Shown here: positions 50,567 through 59,834 of the stretch, piece by piece
Layout of the letters: every line of letters begins with the position of its first letter
How positions within the stretch are numbered: the first letter of the stretch is position 1
DNA from: Neisseria dentiae
GTDB taxonomy: Bacteria > Pseudomonadota > Gammaproteobacteria > Burkholderiales > Neisseriaceae
Assembly: GCF_014055005.1 (NCBI RefSeq)
Contig: NZ_CP059570.1
Location: 1,302,001 to 1,366,000, forward strand
Reading direction: 5' to 3'
Length of the DNA stretch: 64,000 nucleotides
Position numbers and translations under genes: made by a program
Notes under the pieces: generated by a model
What the model was told of the DNA's origin: nothing
What the model saw: only the letters and a program-made list of their open reading frames with translations
Databases searched by the model: none

Positions 50567-50642
50567 TGGTGCCGGCACCAAGAGTCGAACTCGGGACCTT
50601 CTGATTACAAGTCAGCTGCTCTACCAACTGAGCTATACCGGC
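50567..50642 (-). tRNA. tRNA-Thr (anticodon TGT)
   Basis: A 76-nt cloverleaf: acceptor GCCGGTA/TGCCGGC with encoded CCA, D-arm AGCTCAGTTGGTAGAGC, anticodon loop CTTGTAA with TGT at 50607-50609 (complement ACA), and T-arm GTTCGACTC. Neighbours panB and the MOSC gene leave it as a single tRNA gene. Confidence 0.95.
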
Positions 50643-50816
50643 TGAAAGAAGCGCGTATTATGCCCGCCTTCTCTGGCTTTGGCAAGCGCTTTTGCAGCGG
50701 CTCTGAAAAAACTTTTTAAAGATATTGTTTTGTTGGTGAATTATTTTCAGGCGGCCTGAAGCGCTGCAAATCATGTATGATTGGCGGCAAATATTTCCGA
50801 TTTGAAAGGCACCGTT

Positions 50817-51587
50817 ATGAAACTGGTCGAAATCACTTATTATCCGGTTAAATCGATGCGCGGCATTTCAACGGAGCGCGCCGAAATCCGCCCCGAAGGG
50901 CTGCCGCACGACAGGGAATGGCTGCTCAGCTCGCCCGACGGGCACTTCATTACCGCACGGCAGTTTCCGCAGCTGCTGCTTTGGCAGGCCGAGCCGGTTT
51001 CAGACGGCCTCAAACTAACCGCGCCCGACGGCGGCAGCCTCACCGTTTACCATAACCATTTCAACCGCACCGGCGAAGTTTCGGTTTGGAAAGACACCTT
51101 TGCCGCACACCACGGCGACGAACGCGCCGATGCCTGGCTGAGCGGCAAAATCGGCACACCCTGCCGTTTGAACTGGCTGGGCGGCAGCAGCGCACGCATA
51201 TTGGGCTATTCGCAAACACCGCTGTCGTTTGCCGACGGCGCACCTTACCTGCTGGCTAACACGGCTTCGTTGCAGGCACTCAACGGCAGTTTGGAAACGC
51301 CCGTAGAAATGCGCCGCTTCCGCACCAACTTGGTGTTCGACGGCACGAAGGCTTACGAAGAAGAAGGCTGGCAACGCATCGCCGTTGGCCCGGTGGCATT
51401 CGAACTGTTCAAGCCCTGCACCCGCTGCGTGATGACCACGGTGGATTTGGCCAGCGGCGAAAAACATCCGCAACAGCAACCGCTGAAAACGTTGGCCAAA
51501 ACCCGCAAAGCCATTTTCGGCGTGAACATGGTGGCGCTGGACACCGGCAGCGTGACCGTGGGCGACAAGGTGGAAGTGCTGGCGTAG
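50817..51587 (+). CDS. MOSC domain protein (YcbX-like)
   Basis: The product is 256 aa. An N-terminal MOSC_N beta-barrel (VEITYYPVKSMRGISTERAEIRPEGLPHDREWLL) is followed by a MOSC domain with FKPCTRCVMTTVD, carrying the conserved Cys, and a closing GDKVEVL. The homologue YcbX uses the molybdenum cofactor to reduce N-hydroxylated compounds. The ATG at 50817 has GAAAGG upstream. No 2Fe-2S domain is present (YcbX has one), so an electron partner is needed. Confidence 0.88.
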   Translation: MKLVEITYYPVKSMRGISTERAEIRPEGLPHDREWLLSSPDGHFITARQFPQLLLWQAEPVSDGLKLTAPDGGSLTVYHNHFNRTGEVSVWKDTFAAHHGDERADAWLSGKIGTPCRLNWLGGSSARILGYSQTPLSFADGAPYLLANTASLQALNGSLETPVEMRRFRTNLVFDGTKAYEEEGWQRIAVGPVAFELFKPCTRCVMTTVDLASGEKHPQQQPLKTLAKTRKAIFGVNMVALDTGSVTVGDKVEVLA

Positions 51588-51830
51588 GCAGTTTGAAAAC
51601 TTAGCAAACCCGCCGCCGCGCCCGAAACCGTGCAGCATGCTCCGCACCTGTGCGATACGTTGACAGCACTTTCGCCGTATCCGGGTTTGACCCGAATAGC
51701 TTTTTGAGACCTTTGCAAAACTGCCTTCAGGCCGTTTGAAATGTTTGATTTCGTCATTAGCTTTACAAGCCCGAGCATGACGAAACGGTTGCCAAGCAAA
51801 TGGTTTTACTATAAGTGCTCTGCAAAACAA

Positions 51831-51862
51831 CAGGCCGTCTGAAAACATTTTCAGACGGCCTG
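51831..51862 (-). terminator. DUS inverted-pair terminator of pnp
   Basis: CAGGCCGTCTGAAAA and TTTTCAGACGGCCTG form a 14-15 bp stem 25 nt past the pnp stop. A decayed GAGACCTTTGCAAAA/NIME repeat occupies about 51704-51790. Confidence 0.7.
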
Positions 51863-51886
51863 AGCCACACTTAAGCGGTTAACCCG

Positions 51887-54010
51887 TTATTCCTCGGCGG
51901 GGGCGGCCGCTTGTGCTGGGGCTTCCAACAGGGCTTTGATAGACAGGCGCACGCGGCCGCGGTCGTCCACTTCCACCGCTTTCACGTTTACCGTTTGGCC
52001 CACTTGCAGGTAGTCGCTCACGTTGCGCACGCGCTCGTGGGCGATTTGGCTGATGTGCACCAAACCGTCTTTGCCGGGAATCACCGAAACGATGGCGCCG
52101 ACATTGTTGTCGAGCAGTTTCAGCACCGTGCCGGTGTACACCTTGCCCACCTCTACTTCGGCGGTGATTTCTTCGATACGTTTCTTCGCCGCTTCGCCCG
52201 CTTCGGCGGTGGTGGCGGCGATGGTTACGGTGCCGTCGTCGGCGATGTTGATCTCGGTGCCGGTTTCGGCGGTGATGCCGCGGATGGTTTCGCCGCCCTT
52301 GCCGATTACGTCGCGGATTTTGTCTTGGTGGATTTTCATGGTAAACAGGCGCGGGGCATGGGCGGACAGCTCTTGCGGGCCGTCAACCGCTTCTTTCATC
52401 TGCGCCAGAATGTGCATACGCGCTTCTTTGGCCTGCTCCAGAGCAATCTGCATGATTTCTTTGGTGATGCCCTGGATTTTGATGTCCATTTGCAGCGCGG
52501 TTACGCCGTTGGTGGTGCCGGCCACTTTGAAATCCATATCGCCCAAGTGGTCTTCGTCGCCCAAAATGTCGGTTAATACGGCGAACTTGTTGTTTTCGAG
52601 AATCAGGCCCATGGCGATGCCGGCAACGTGTGCTTTCAGGGGCACGCCGGCCGAGAGCAGGCTCAGGCAGCCGCCGCACACGGAAGCCATAGAAGAAGAG
52701 CCGTTAGACTCGGTGATTTCGGAAACCACGCGCATGGTGTAGCTGAACTCTTCGGGAGAAGGCAGCACGGCCACCAACGCGCGTTTGGCCAGGCGGCCGT
52801 GGCCGATTTCGCGGCGTTTGGGCGCGCCCATACGGCCGACTTCGCCGGTGGAATACGGCGGGAAGTTGTAGTGCAGCATAAAGCGGTCGGTGTATTCGCC
52901 GCTTAAGGCGTCGATGATTTGCTCGTCGCGCGAGGTGCCCAAAGTGGCAACGGCCAGCGCCTGGGTTTCGCCGCGGGTAAACAGGGCGGAGCCGTGGGTG
53001 CGCGGCAACACGCCGGTTTGGATGTTGATGGGGCGCACGGTGCGGGTGTCGCGGCCGTCGATGCGCGGCTGGCCGTCGAGAATCTGGCCGCGAACCACGT
53101 CGGCTTCCAGTTGTTTGAAGATGCCTTTGATTTGGTTGGCGCGCAAGGTGTCGGTTTCTTCGGTAACCAGCGCGTCTTTCACTGCCGCCCATGCTTCGTC
53201 GAGCTTGGCCGAACGGGCTTGTTTCTGGCGGATTTTGAACGCTTCGGAAATGGTGGCGCCGGCGATTTCGCGGATTTTTTCCACCAGCGCGGTATCGGTT
53301 TCGGGAGCCTGCCAATCCCATACTTCGGGGTTCACTTCGTCGGCCAGCTCGTTGATGGCGTTAATCACGGCCTGCATCTGCTCGTGGCCGTACACCACCG
53401 CGCCCAGCATCACGTGCTCGGGCAGCTCGCGCGCTTCAGATTCCACCATCAGCACGGCTTTCTGCGTGCCGGCCACCACCAAATCCATTTGCGAACGGGC
53501 AAGCTGGGCTTTGGTGGGGTTGAGCACGTAAACGTTGTTCACATAACCCACACGGGCGGCACCGATGGGGCCGGCAAACGGCACGCCGCTCAACACGAGC
53601 GCGGCCGATGCGCCGATCATGGCGGGGATGTCGGAATCGATTTCGGGGTCAACGGAAACCACCATCGCCACCACTTGGATGTCGTGGTAGAAGCCTTCGG
53701 GGAACAGCGGGCGGATGGGGCGGTCGATCAGGCGGCTGGTGAGGATTTCTTTTTCGCTCTGTTTGCCTTCGCGTTTGAAGAAACCGCCGGGGATTTTGCC
53801 TGCGGCGTAGGTGCGCTCGAGATAATCTACGGTGAGGGGGAAGAAATCTTGGCCTTCTTTAACGTCTTTATTGGCGGTAACGGCCACCAGCACGACGGTG
53901 TCGCCCATCGACACTTTTACCGCCGCAGCGGCCTGGCGGGCGATTTCGCCGGTTTCGATGGTTACGGTTTGCTCGCCGTATTGGAAGGTTTTAACGTGTT
54001 TGTTAAACAT
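51887..54010 (-). CDS. pnp: Polynucleotide phosphorylase
   Basis: The product is 707 aa. Two RNase PH-like cores (about 1-215 and 310-545), including [28 protein letters not shown] and [20 protein letters not shown] (here [14 protein letters not shown]), are separated by an all-helical domain. A KH domain ([15 protein letters not shown]) and an S1 domain ([20 protein letters not shown] to RVRLSIK) follow. It degrades RNA 3' to 5' and is part of the degradosome. I chose the ATG at 54010 with AAAGGC upstream. Confidence 0.97.
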   Translation of the reverse strand: MFNKHVKTFQYGEQTVTIETGEIARQAAAAVKVSMGDTVVLVAVTANKDVKEGQDFFPLTVDYLERTYAAGKIPGGFFKREGKQSEKEILTSRLIDRPIRPLFPEGFYHDIQVVAMVVSVDPEIDSDIPAMIGASAALVLSGVPFAGPIGAARVGYVNNVYVLNPTKAQLARSQMDLVVAGTQKAVLMVESEARELPEHVMLGAVVYGHEQMQAVINAINELADEVNPEVWDWQAPETDTALVEKIREIAGATISEAFKIRQKQARSAKLDEAWAAVKDALVTEETDTLRANQIKGIFKQLEADVVRGQILDGQPRIDGRDTRTVRPINIQTGVLPRTHGSALFTRGETQALAVATLGTSRDEQIIDALSGEYTDRFMLHYNFPPYSTGEVGRMGAPKRREIGHGRLAKRALVAVLPSPEEFSYTMRVVSEITESNGSSSMASVCGGCLSLLSAGVPLKAHVAGIAMGLILENNKFAVLTDILGDEDHLGDMDFKVAGTTNGVTALQMDIKIQGITKEIMQIALEQAKEARMHILAQMKEAVDGPQELSAHAPRLFTMKIHQDKIRDVIGKGGETIRGITAETGTEINIADDGTVTIAATTAEAGEAAKKRIEEITAEVEVGKVYTGTVLKLLDNNVGAIVSVIPGKDGLVHISQIAHERVRNVSDYLQVGQTVNVKAVEVDDRGRVRLSIKALLEAPAQAAAPAEE

Positions 54011-54120
54011 TCTATGCCTTTCGGTTAGGGCCGCCGCCGCTAAAACACTAATGATGCACACATCTTATATGTGCATGGTTAGGGTTTCAGGCGGGCTTCG
54101 GCCGGGTTTGGTTATGAAAT

Positions 54121-54156
54121 TTTTTCAGACGGCCTGCCGGTGCCGTCTGAAAAAAA
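54121..54156. repeat. DUS inverted pair upstream of pnp
   Basis: TTTTTCAGACGGCCTGC and a TGCCGTCTGAAAAA half form a hairpin about 110 bp upstream of the pnp start. It may end transcription arriving from the tRNA-Glu side. Confidence 0.55.
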
Positions 54157-54324
54157 GCGATTATAACGTTAAAAGGCTCGGAATCCAAACAGTATAAAGA
54201 TGATACAAGATGCGCCGCCGTATTTTTTCAGGCGGCGGAACATTCGGTAAAAAGCATAAAAGCCCCGCATGGTTTGCAGGGCTTTTAAAAAACGCTATCC
54301 GGTGCCTGGCGGATTTGGGCAGAC

Positions 54325-54400
54325 TGGCACGCCCACGGGGATTCGAACCCCGGTTGCCGCCGTGAAAGGGCAGTGTCCTAGGCCTCTAGACGATGGGCGC
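54325..54400 (-). tRNA. tRNA-Glu (anticodon TTC)
   Basis: A 76-nt cloverleaf: acceptor GCGCCCA/TGGGCGT with G-U at position 1-72, encoded CCA, D-arm CGTCTAGAGGCCTAGGAC, anticodon loop CTTTCAC with TTC, and T-arm CGGGGTTCGAATCCCCG. A hairpin AAAAGCCCTGCA/TGCGGGGCTTTT with a T run (about 54262-54290) downstream serves as terminator. Confidence 0.95.
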
Positions 54401-54520
54401 GTAACCGAAGCGCGCACTATACCGATGCCGTTTGCGCTTGTCAATCGGGCAGGCCGGCGCAACCTTTCAGACGGCCTTTGCCTGCTGTATAATGCGGCGG
54501 TTTCACTTCAGAGAAATGCC

Positions 54521-55420
54521 ATGTGGTTCAAACAAATCAGCTTTTACCCCTTAAACAAAAACAAACTGCCCGAGCTTGAAACGCTGGCGGACAAACTGGC
54601 CGAAGCGCAGTTCGCTCCCTGCTCGGGTTTGGACTGGTTCAGCGAGGGCTTTGCCGCGCCGGTTTCATTTTCGCCCGAAACAGTGTTTCCCGCCGATTAC
54701 ACGTGGCGCGTGGCGCTGAAAAAAGAAGAAAAAGTGCTGCCTGCCGGCGTGATCCGCGATATCTTGGAAGAACGCGTGGCCGAGATTCAAAACGCCGAGG
54801 CCCGCAATGTGGGCCGCAAGGAAAAACAGGAATTAAAAGAACAGATCACCGATGATCTGCTGCCGCGTGCCTTTACCCGCAGCAGCCGCACGCAGGCCGT
54901 TTTCGATACCAAGCACGGTTATCTGTTTGTGAACAACGCTTCCGCAACCAAAGCCGAAGGCATGCTCACCAAGCTGCGCGAAGCGCTGGGCGGTTTGGAA
55001 GCGAACCTGCCCAACACCAAACAGTCGCCGGGCAGCCTGATGACAAGCTGGCTGTTGCAGGGTGCCGCCGAGGGCGGTTTCGAGCTGGACAGCGACTGCG
55101 AGCTGAAAGGCACCGGCGATGTGGCGCCGGTGGTGAAAGTGTCGAAGCAGGATTTAACCGCCGACGAAGTGGTCCAACACGTTAAAAACGGCAAAACCGT
55201 TACCCAACTGGGTTTGGTGTGGCGCGAACAGATTGCATTCGTGTTCACGCAGGACTTCACGCTCAAGCGCATCCAGTATCTCGACGTATTGCAGGAAGAA
55301 GCCGAAGGCCACGGCGACGACGCAGCCAGCCTGGCTTTCGCCTCGCAGATTCTGATGACCGAATCGTTAAGTACCATGCTGGAAGAGCTGGCGGGCTATT
55401 TGGGCGGCTGGCAGGAATAA
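54521..55420 (+). CDS. rdgC: Recombination-associated protein RdgC
   Basis: The product is 299 aa starting MWFKQISFYPL, the RdgC N-terminal signature. LPRAFTRSSRTQAVFDTKHGYLFVN lies mid-protein, and SPGSLMTSWLLQGAAEGGFELDSDCELKG is the central ring region. RdgC forms a DNA-encircling dimer that limits RecA; in Neisseria it is needed for efficient pilin variation. A TATAAT at 54488-54493 is a likely -10, placing the start of transcription about 20 nt before the ATG. Confidence 0.94.
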   Translation: MWFKQISFYPLNKNKLPELETLADKLAEAQFAPCSGLDWFSEGFAAPVSFSPETVFPADYTWRVALKKEEKVLPAGVIRDILEERVAEIQNAEARNVGRKEKQELKEQITDDLLPRAFTRSSRTQAVFDTKHGYLFVNNASATKAEGMLTKLREALGGLEANLPNTKQSPGSLMTSWLLQGAAEGGFELDSDCELKGTGDVAPVVKVSKQDLTADEVVQHVKNGKTVTQLGLVWREQIAFVFTQDFTLKRIQYLDVLQEEAEGHGDDAASLAFASQILMTESLSTMLEELAGYLGGWQE

Positions 55421-55427
55421 AACGTGG

Positions 55428-55475
55428 CCGTCTGAAAAACCGCACGTTTAACGGTAGAATACGTTTTCAGACGGC
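55428..55475 (+). terminator. DUS-containing terminator of rdgC
   Basis: GCCGTCTGAAAA and TTTTCAGACGGC flank a ~23-nt loop that contains its own CGTTTAACGG-like stem, 8 nt after the rdgC stop. Confidence 0.55.
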
Positions 55476-55477
55476 AC

Positions 55478-55621
55478 GAGACCTTTGCAAAAAACCCAGA
55501 TGTGGATGCAGTTCAAGGCGTAGCAGCACAGCGAGCGCAGACATATCAAGTGGATAGGCAAGCGAGCGAGCAGCGCACAACGCAGAAATGCGCCACAGAT
55601 GGGGGCTTTGCAAAGGTCTCG
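55478..55621 (-). repeat. Dispersed ~144-bp repeat, inverted copy
   Basis: It is bounded by GAGACCTTTGCAAAA and CTTTGCAAAGGTCTC, with the interior of the 11824-11966 element in reverse orientation (GATGCAGTTCAAGGCGTAGC, AGCGAGCGCAGACAT). It ends 31 bp before the dcd start codon. Confidence 0.85.
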
Positions 55622-55652
55622 GCCTGTGCAACCAACAAGATTGAGAGAACTT

Positions 55653-56219
55653 ATGAGCATCAAATCCGACAAATGGATACGCCGCATGAGCGAAGAGTTC
55701 GGCATGATCGAACCTTACGAGCCTAACCAGGTGAAAGAAATCGACGGCCGCAAAATCATTTCATACGGCACGTCGAGCTACGGCTACGATATCCGCTGCG
55801 CCAACGAATTCAAGATTTTCACCAACATCAACAGCACCATCGTCGACCCGAAAAACTTCGACCCGAAAAACTTCGTTACGGTAGAAGACGACTGCTGCAT
55901 CATCCCGCCCAACTCTTTCGCCTTGGCGCGCACGGTGGAATATTTCCGCATTCCCCGCAACGTGTTAACCGTGTGCTTGGGCAAATCCACCTACGCCCGC
56001 TGCGGCATCATCGTAAACGTTACCCCGTTCGAGCCGGAATGGGAGGGCTACGTTACGCTGGAGTTTTCCAACACCACCCCGCTGCCCGCCAAAATCTACG
56101 CCGGCGAAGGCGTGGCGCAGGTGCTGTTTTTCGAAAGCGACGAAGTGTGCGAAACCTCTTATAAAGACCGCAACGGCAAATATATGGGGCAAACCGGCGT
56201 TACCCTGCCGAAAACCTGA
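55653..56219 (+). CDS. dcd: dCTP deaminase
   Basis: The product is 188 aa from the ATG at 55653. Signature stretches are [54 protein letters not shown] (catalytic Glu and Arg region) and [19 protein letters not shown]. It deaminates dCTP to dUTP for dTMP synthesis. AGAGAA lies just upstream of the start; the promoter may be inside or displaced by the adjoining repeat. Confidence 0.95.
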   Translation: MSIKSDKWIRRMSEEFGMIEPYEPNQVKEIDGRKIISYGTSSYGYDIRCANEFKIFTNINSTIVDPKNFDPKNFVTVEDDCCIIPPNSFALARTVEYFRIPRNVLTVCLGKSTYARCGIIVNVTPFEPEWEGYVTLEFSNTTPLPAKIYAGEGVAQVLFFESDEVCETSYKDRNGKYMGQTGVTLPKT

Positions 56220-56487
56220 GCGCGCACCAAAGCCTGCGCAAACCCGGCCCCAACTTGAAAATAGTTATTCCGCTTCACTCCCAATCTGGATTCGGGCGTA
56301 AACGAAGCGTTTTAAGCTGCCCAATAACCCTTCGCAAAAGCGGCGCCTACCGGTGTTTCGGTTGGCGCCGCTTTTTTATCCCGCTGTCGGGCCGCCATGC
56401 TTTTCTGTTTGCTTTAGATTAAACAATCGGCATCTTCCCGCTTTCAGACGGCCTCGCATGGAAACTTATTTTTCTTGAACAGTCTCA

Positions 56488-56506
56488 AATGAGAATAATT
56501 ACCAAA
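56488..56506 (+). promoter_or_regulatory. Candidate Fur box before the YagU-like gene
   Basis: AATGAGAATAATTACCAAA matches the Fur consensus AATGATAATNATTATCATT at about 14-15 of 18 defined positions. It ends 14 nt before the start codon, partly over the AAAAAAGG ribosome site, so iron-dependent repression is plausible. Confidence 0.45.
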
Positions 56507-56520
56507 AAAGGACTTTCAAC

Positions 56521-57081
56521 ATGACCAAATTATGCGCTTCCCCAACCAACCGCAAAGTGATTCTCTGGACCACCCTGATCGGCGGCTTTTTCAGCTCTCT
56601 GGTGAAATGGGGTTCCGAAGTGAATATGCCGCCGCGCATGCCCGGCGAAATTTCGCCGCCGGGCGCCAATATCGACGCATGGCTGGGCTGGCTCGGTTTC
56701 AACCAGCATTCGCTCGATTATGTGTATCAGGGCAACAGCGTATTGGGTGCGGTAACGCTTTACCACTGGCTGTTCAGCTTTGTGTTCGCCTTTGTTTACG
56801 TGTGGGGCTCGGTGTATTGGCCGAAAATCCGCCTGTGGTACGGCGCGTTTTACGGCATTCTGATTACCGTGGTGATGCACGGGCTGCTGATTCCGATGTT
56901 CGGCTTCCGTAATCCCGCCTATGCCGACGGCGCGGTAGGCTGGATGTGGAACCTCAACGCGGCCGAACACATCAGCGAATTTCTCGGCCATATTTATTGG
57001 TCGGTATCCATCGAAGTGTGCATGATTGCCGTGCTGGCTTATTATGCGCGGCCGATTAAGGGCGACTGGGCGGAACGTTAA
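56521..57081 (+). CDS. YagU-family inner-membrane protein
   Basis: The product is 186 aa with about four transmembrane helices. The start ILWTTLIGGFFSSLVKWGSEVNMPPR and the later WYGAFYGILITVVMHGLLIPMFG and EHISEFLGHIYWSVSIEV match the YagU (DUF1440) family. E. coli YagU supports acid resistance. It stands alone with a good ribosome site (AAAAAAGGAC), a possible Fur box upstream and a strong terminator behind. Confidence 0.85.
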   Translation: MTKLCASPTNRKVILWTTLIGGFFSSLVKWGSEVNMPPRMPGEISPPGANIDAWLGWLGFNQHSLDYVYQGNSVLGAVTLYHWLFSFVFAFVYVWGSVYWPKIRLWYGAFYGILITVVMHGLLIPMFGFRNPAYADGAVGWMWNLNAAEHISEFLGHIYWSVSIEVCMIAVLAYYARPIKGDWAER

Positions 57082-57104
57082 CCCCGGCAGTTTAAGGCTA
57101 ATGT

Positions 57105-57134
57105 AAAAAAGCGGGGCTTCAGCCCGCTTTTTTT
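57105..57134 (+). terminator. Rho-independent terminator of the YagU-like gene
   Basis: AAAAAAGCGGG, a short loop containing TTCA, and CCCGCTTTTTT form a classical hairpin with T run, 24 nt after the stop. It contains no uptake sequence. Confidence 0.85.
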
Positions 57135-57528
57135 GCCACCCGCCCAAGACAAACGGTTTTGCTTTTTCCCCTTGATTTTTTATGACAAAAATTTAAACAC
57201 AAACCCAATCAAGCCTTTACGGCTTGCCCACAAAAGCTATGGATAACTTTGTGGAAAGTTTGTGAAATCAGCTTATTTTCCCCGAAAAATCGGGCTTCGG
57301 CCATGATTGCACAAAATTTAAGCCCAAATTTAAAGTTTATATTTATCAAAAAGTTATGATGATTTTTAAGTTGTCAAGCATTCAGGCGGCAGCGGTCGTT
57401 TCATCCGATACGGCCTGTGTGGATAAAGAAATCCAACCGGTTGACAAAACGGACAAAAGCAGCAAACCCACATCTGCCAAAGGCTTACCGCAATTTTATG
57501 CCGTCTGAAAGAAAGCCGGGAGGATATT
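57135..57528. other. AT-rich gene-free region with DnaA-box-like motifs
   Basis: No gene is visible in these ~390 bp. TGTGGATAA at 57418-57426 is a perfect DnaA box (TTATCCACA on the minus strand). TATGGATAA at 57239-57247 has one mismatch, and further TGTGGAAAG and TGTGAAATC matches are weaker. A clearly AT-rich stretch lies at 57305-57375. It could be a DnaA-titrating or regulated site. Without dnaA/dnaN nearby I do not call it an origin. Confidence 0.35.
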
Positions 57529-58452
57529 TCAATGCCCCAGCAGCAAAACCAGCGACACCGAAAAAAACGAAATAATCGTTACCGCCAGCATTGCGGCGGC
57601 GGTTTGACGCTCGAAACCGTATTGCTGGCCGAAAATGGCATACATGCTGGCCATCGGCACGCTGGCGAGCAATGCGCCGGCAAACAGCGTGTCTTTATCG
57701 GCACCGAACAGCCGCAAACAAACCACCACCAACGCGGGAAACAGCAGCAGCTTGCCTGCCGCGATAAAGCTGATGTCTTTGATATTGCCGCGTATTTCCA
57801 AGCCATACAGGCTGCTGCCGATCACAAACAGCGCCAGCGGCGAAGTGGCTGAAGCCAGCATGGCGCTGAGTTTTTCCAGCACCGCCGGCACATGGATATT
57901 GCCGACGGCAAACACCAGCGCAATCAACAGCGCCATAATAATCGGATTTTTCAGCAGGTTTTTGGCAATGCGCAGCAAAGTGGCGGTAATATCGGCATGG
58001 CCGCCCTTAGCCAGATCGATCAACACAAACATCAGCGGCAGAATCAGAATATTTTCAATCAGCGCATTCATGGCGAAAAACACACCGGCGGGTGCGCCCA
58101 CCGCCATCAGCAGCAGCGGGTAGCCGATAAAGCCCGTGTTCGACATACCCGTGCCCAAACCGTTGAGCACCGCCAACACCTTATCCTGCCCGCGCCGGCG
58201 GCTCACCAGCCAGCCCGCCAGAAACGCCAGCAGCGATGCCAGCGCATAGCCGTAGAGGTAATCGGCTTTCAGCACATCGGCAATCGGGCGCGTGGCAATC
58301 GCCGAAAACACCAGCATCGGCATACCGATGCGGACGACAAACTTGCCCATGCCCGCAAACTGTTCGCGGGTGAAAAAGTCGAAACGGGCGGCAAAATAAC
58401 CCATGCCGATAATAATGAACACCGGAGCGGTGATAGAAAGAATGGCAAACAT
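57529..58452 (-). CDS. AEC-family transporter (auxin efflux carrier fold)
   Basis: The product is 307 aa with ten predicted transmembrane helices in two five-helix halves. Family features are the start ILSITAPVFIIIGMGYFAARFDFFTREQ, GTGMSNTGFIGYPLLLMAVG (crossover region with Asn) and the C-terminal ASVPMASMYAIFGQQYGFERQTAAAMLAVTIISFF. Bacterial members export or import organic acids such as malate; the substrate here cannot be read. A single gene. Confidence 0.87.
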   Translation of the reverse strand: MFAILSITAPVFIIIGMGYFAARFDFFTREQFAGMGKFVVRIGMPMLVFSAIATRPIADVLKADYLYGYALASLLAFLAGWLVSRRRGQDKVLAVLNGLGTGMSNTGFIGYPLLLMAVGAPAGVFFAMNALIENILILPLMFVLIDLAKGGHADITATLLRIAKNLLKNPIIMALLIALVFAVGNIHVPAVLEKLSAMLASATSPLALFVIGSSLYGLEIRGNIKDISFIAAGKLLLFPALVVVCLRLFGADKDTLFAGALLASVPMASMYAIFGQQYGFERQTAAAMLAVTIISFFSVSLVLLLGH

Positions 58453-58652
58453 AAGCTGACCGGGCCGTCTGAAAACGCAGGAAATCTGCCCTATTTTAAC
58501 AGAGCGCGGTTATGACAGTCGTTTAAATAAGGCATCGGCAAACAAAGATTTTTTCGCGCTCACGGTGATACAGCCTTGCAAAATAAAAATCAGGCAAGGC
58601 CGCGGCAGCAGAAAGGCGGAACAGCGCGGTATCATTTTTATTTTGAAAGGCT

Positions 58653-58769
58653 GAGCCTTTGCAAGTCGTTTAGGCCGTCTGAAATATTCAACCATCGTCA
58701 TGCCCGCGTAGGCGGGAATGACGAGGCATAAACCTATTCAAGTTTAAATTGGTTTTTTGCAAAGATCTC
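58653..58769. repeat. Composite repeat: CTTTGCAAA arms, DUS and dRS3-like palindrome
   Basis: GAGCCTTTGCAAG and TTTTTTGCAAAGATCTC arms enclose an AG-type DUS and CGTCATGCCCGCGTAGGCGG followed by GAATGACG. It fills most of the 400-bp gap between the AEC transporter and ygfZ; the rest of that gap shows no gene. Confidence 0.65.
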
Positions 58770-58850
58770 AGGCGATAAAACAGCCCGCCCCCTTTAAGCC
58801 GCACAGCGCAGCAGTTAAAATACAGGCTGCACACACAAAGGATTTCCGCC

Positions 58851-59708
58851 ATGCAAACCCGCTTACCGTTTTTCAGCCTGATCCGCGTTGCCGGCGACGA
58901 CCGCGCCGCCTTTCTGCACGGCCAGCTTTCCAACGATATCAACAATCTGCCACCCGGTTCGGCCTGTTACGCCACCTACAACACCCCAAAAGGCCGCGTG
59001 ATTGCCAATATGCTGGTGCTCAACCGCGGCGACGATTTGCTGCTGGCCACGGCTGCCGATTTGGCCGAAACCGTAACCAAACGCTTGCGTATGTTTGTTT
59101 TGCGCGCCAAAGCCGTGTTCGAGCCGCTGCCGGATTTTGCCGCTGCCTGCGAACTGCCGCCGCAAACCCCGCCGCACCCCGCCGCCGGCCCTTCCCTCTC
59201 ATTTGCCGCAGAAGAAAACAACGGCGTGTGGACTATTATGCTGCCCCATCAAGGCCGTCTGAAAATCGGCGCGGCGGCAGATTTGCCCGCATACGACGCC
59301 GCCGCTGAAAACGTCTGGAACCTGCACGAAATCGAAAGCGGTTATCCGTGGATCAGCGCCGCCACCAGCGAAAGCTGCGTCGCCCAAATGCTCAACCAGC
59401 ACACCATCGGCGGTGTGCATTTCAAAAAAGGCTGTTACCCCGGGCAGGAAATCATCGCCCGCGCCCAATACCGCGGCCAAGTCAAGCGCGGTTTGGCCGT
59501 GCTCGAAAGCTCCTCGCTCGAAGCGGCCGGCGTGGCGGTACACAGCGGCGGCGAAGAGGCCGGCATCATCATCAACAGCGCTTTAACCGCAAGCGGCAGC
59601 ATCAGTTTGGCGGTGATTAAATTCTCCGCCGCAAAAACGCCTTTAACCGATGCCGACGGCAACGCGCTGCAAACCGGCAAAGTATTTTTTAAAACCGATA
59701 GCGAATAA
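58851..59708 (+). CDS. ygfZ: Folate-binding Fe-S cluster repair protein YgfZ
   Basis: The product is 285 aa with a GcvT-like fold. The family signature is KGCYPGQEIIARAQYRGQVKRGL (about residues 194-216, the K-G-C-[FY]-x-G-Q-E motif with the redox-linked Cys). The N-terminus FFSLIRVAGDDRAAFLHGQLSNDI fits. It supports repair and assembly of certain Fe-S enzymes. It is close upstream of a thioesterase-like gene. Confidence 0.93.
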   Translation: MQTRLPFFSLIRVAGDDRAAFLHGQLSNDINNLPPGSACYATYNTPKGRVIANMLVLNRGDDLLLATAADLAETVTKRLRMFVLRAKAVFEPLPDFAAACELPPQTPPHPAAGPSLSFAAEENNGVWTIMLPHQGRLKIGAAADLPAYDAAAENVWNLHEIESGYPWISAATSESCVAQMLNQHTIGGVHFKKGCYPGQEIIARAQYRGQVKRGLAVLESSSLEAAGVAVHSGGEEAGIIINSALTASGSISLAVIKFSAAKTPLTDADGNALQTGKVFFKTDSE

Positions 59709-59834
59709 GTTTTTTCAGACGGCTTGGGTATTTTGTATTTCAAAAAACGGGAACGATGCCCGCATATCCGCAAGCCGTCTGAAAACCCAAACCGTTCCAA
59801 CTACCCGCAACCCGCTCCCAACCGCACCATCACC

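Noticed and set aside
50399..50719. 106-codon plus-strand frame running through the tRNA-Thr locus
   Set aside because: It crosses a tRNA gene on the opposite strand and has no homology or ribosome site.
52919..54028. 369-codon plus-strand frame opposite pnp
   Set aside because: It is a shadow of the strongly conserved pnp gene with no start signal.
54269..54520. 84-codon N-terminal extension of rdgC
   Set aside because: It would run across the tRNA-Glu gene; RdgC starts with MWFKQ at 54521, as in its family.
57135..57528. Chromosomal origin (oriC)
   Set aside because: There are only two good DnaA boxes 180 bp apart and neither dnaA, dnaN nor rpmH is nearby, so I list the region only as AT-rich with DnaA-like motifs.
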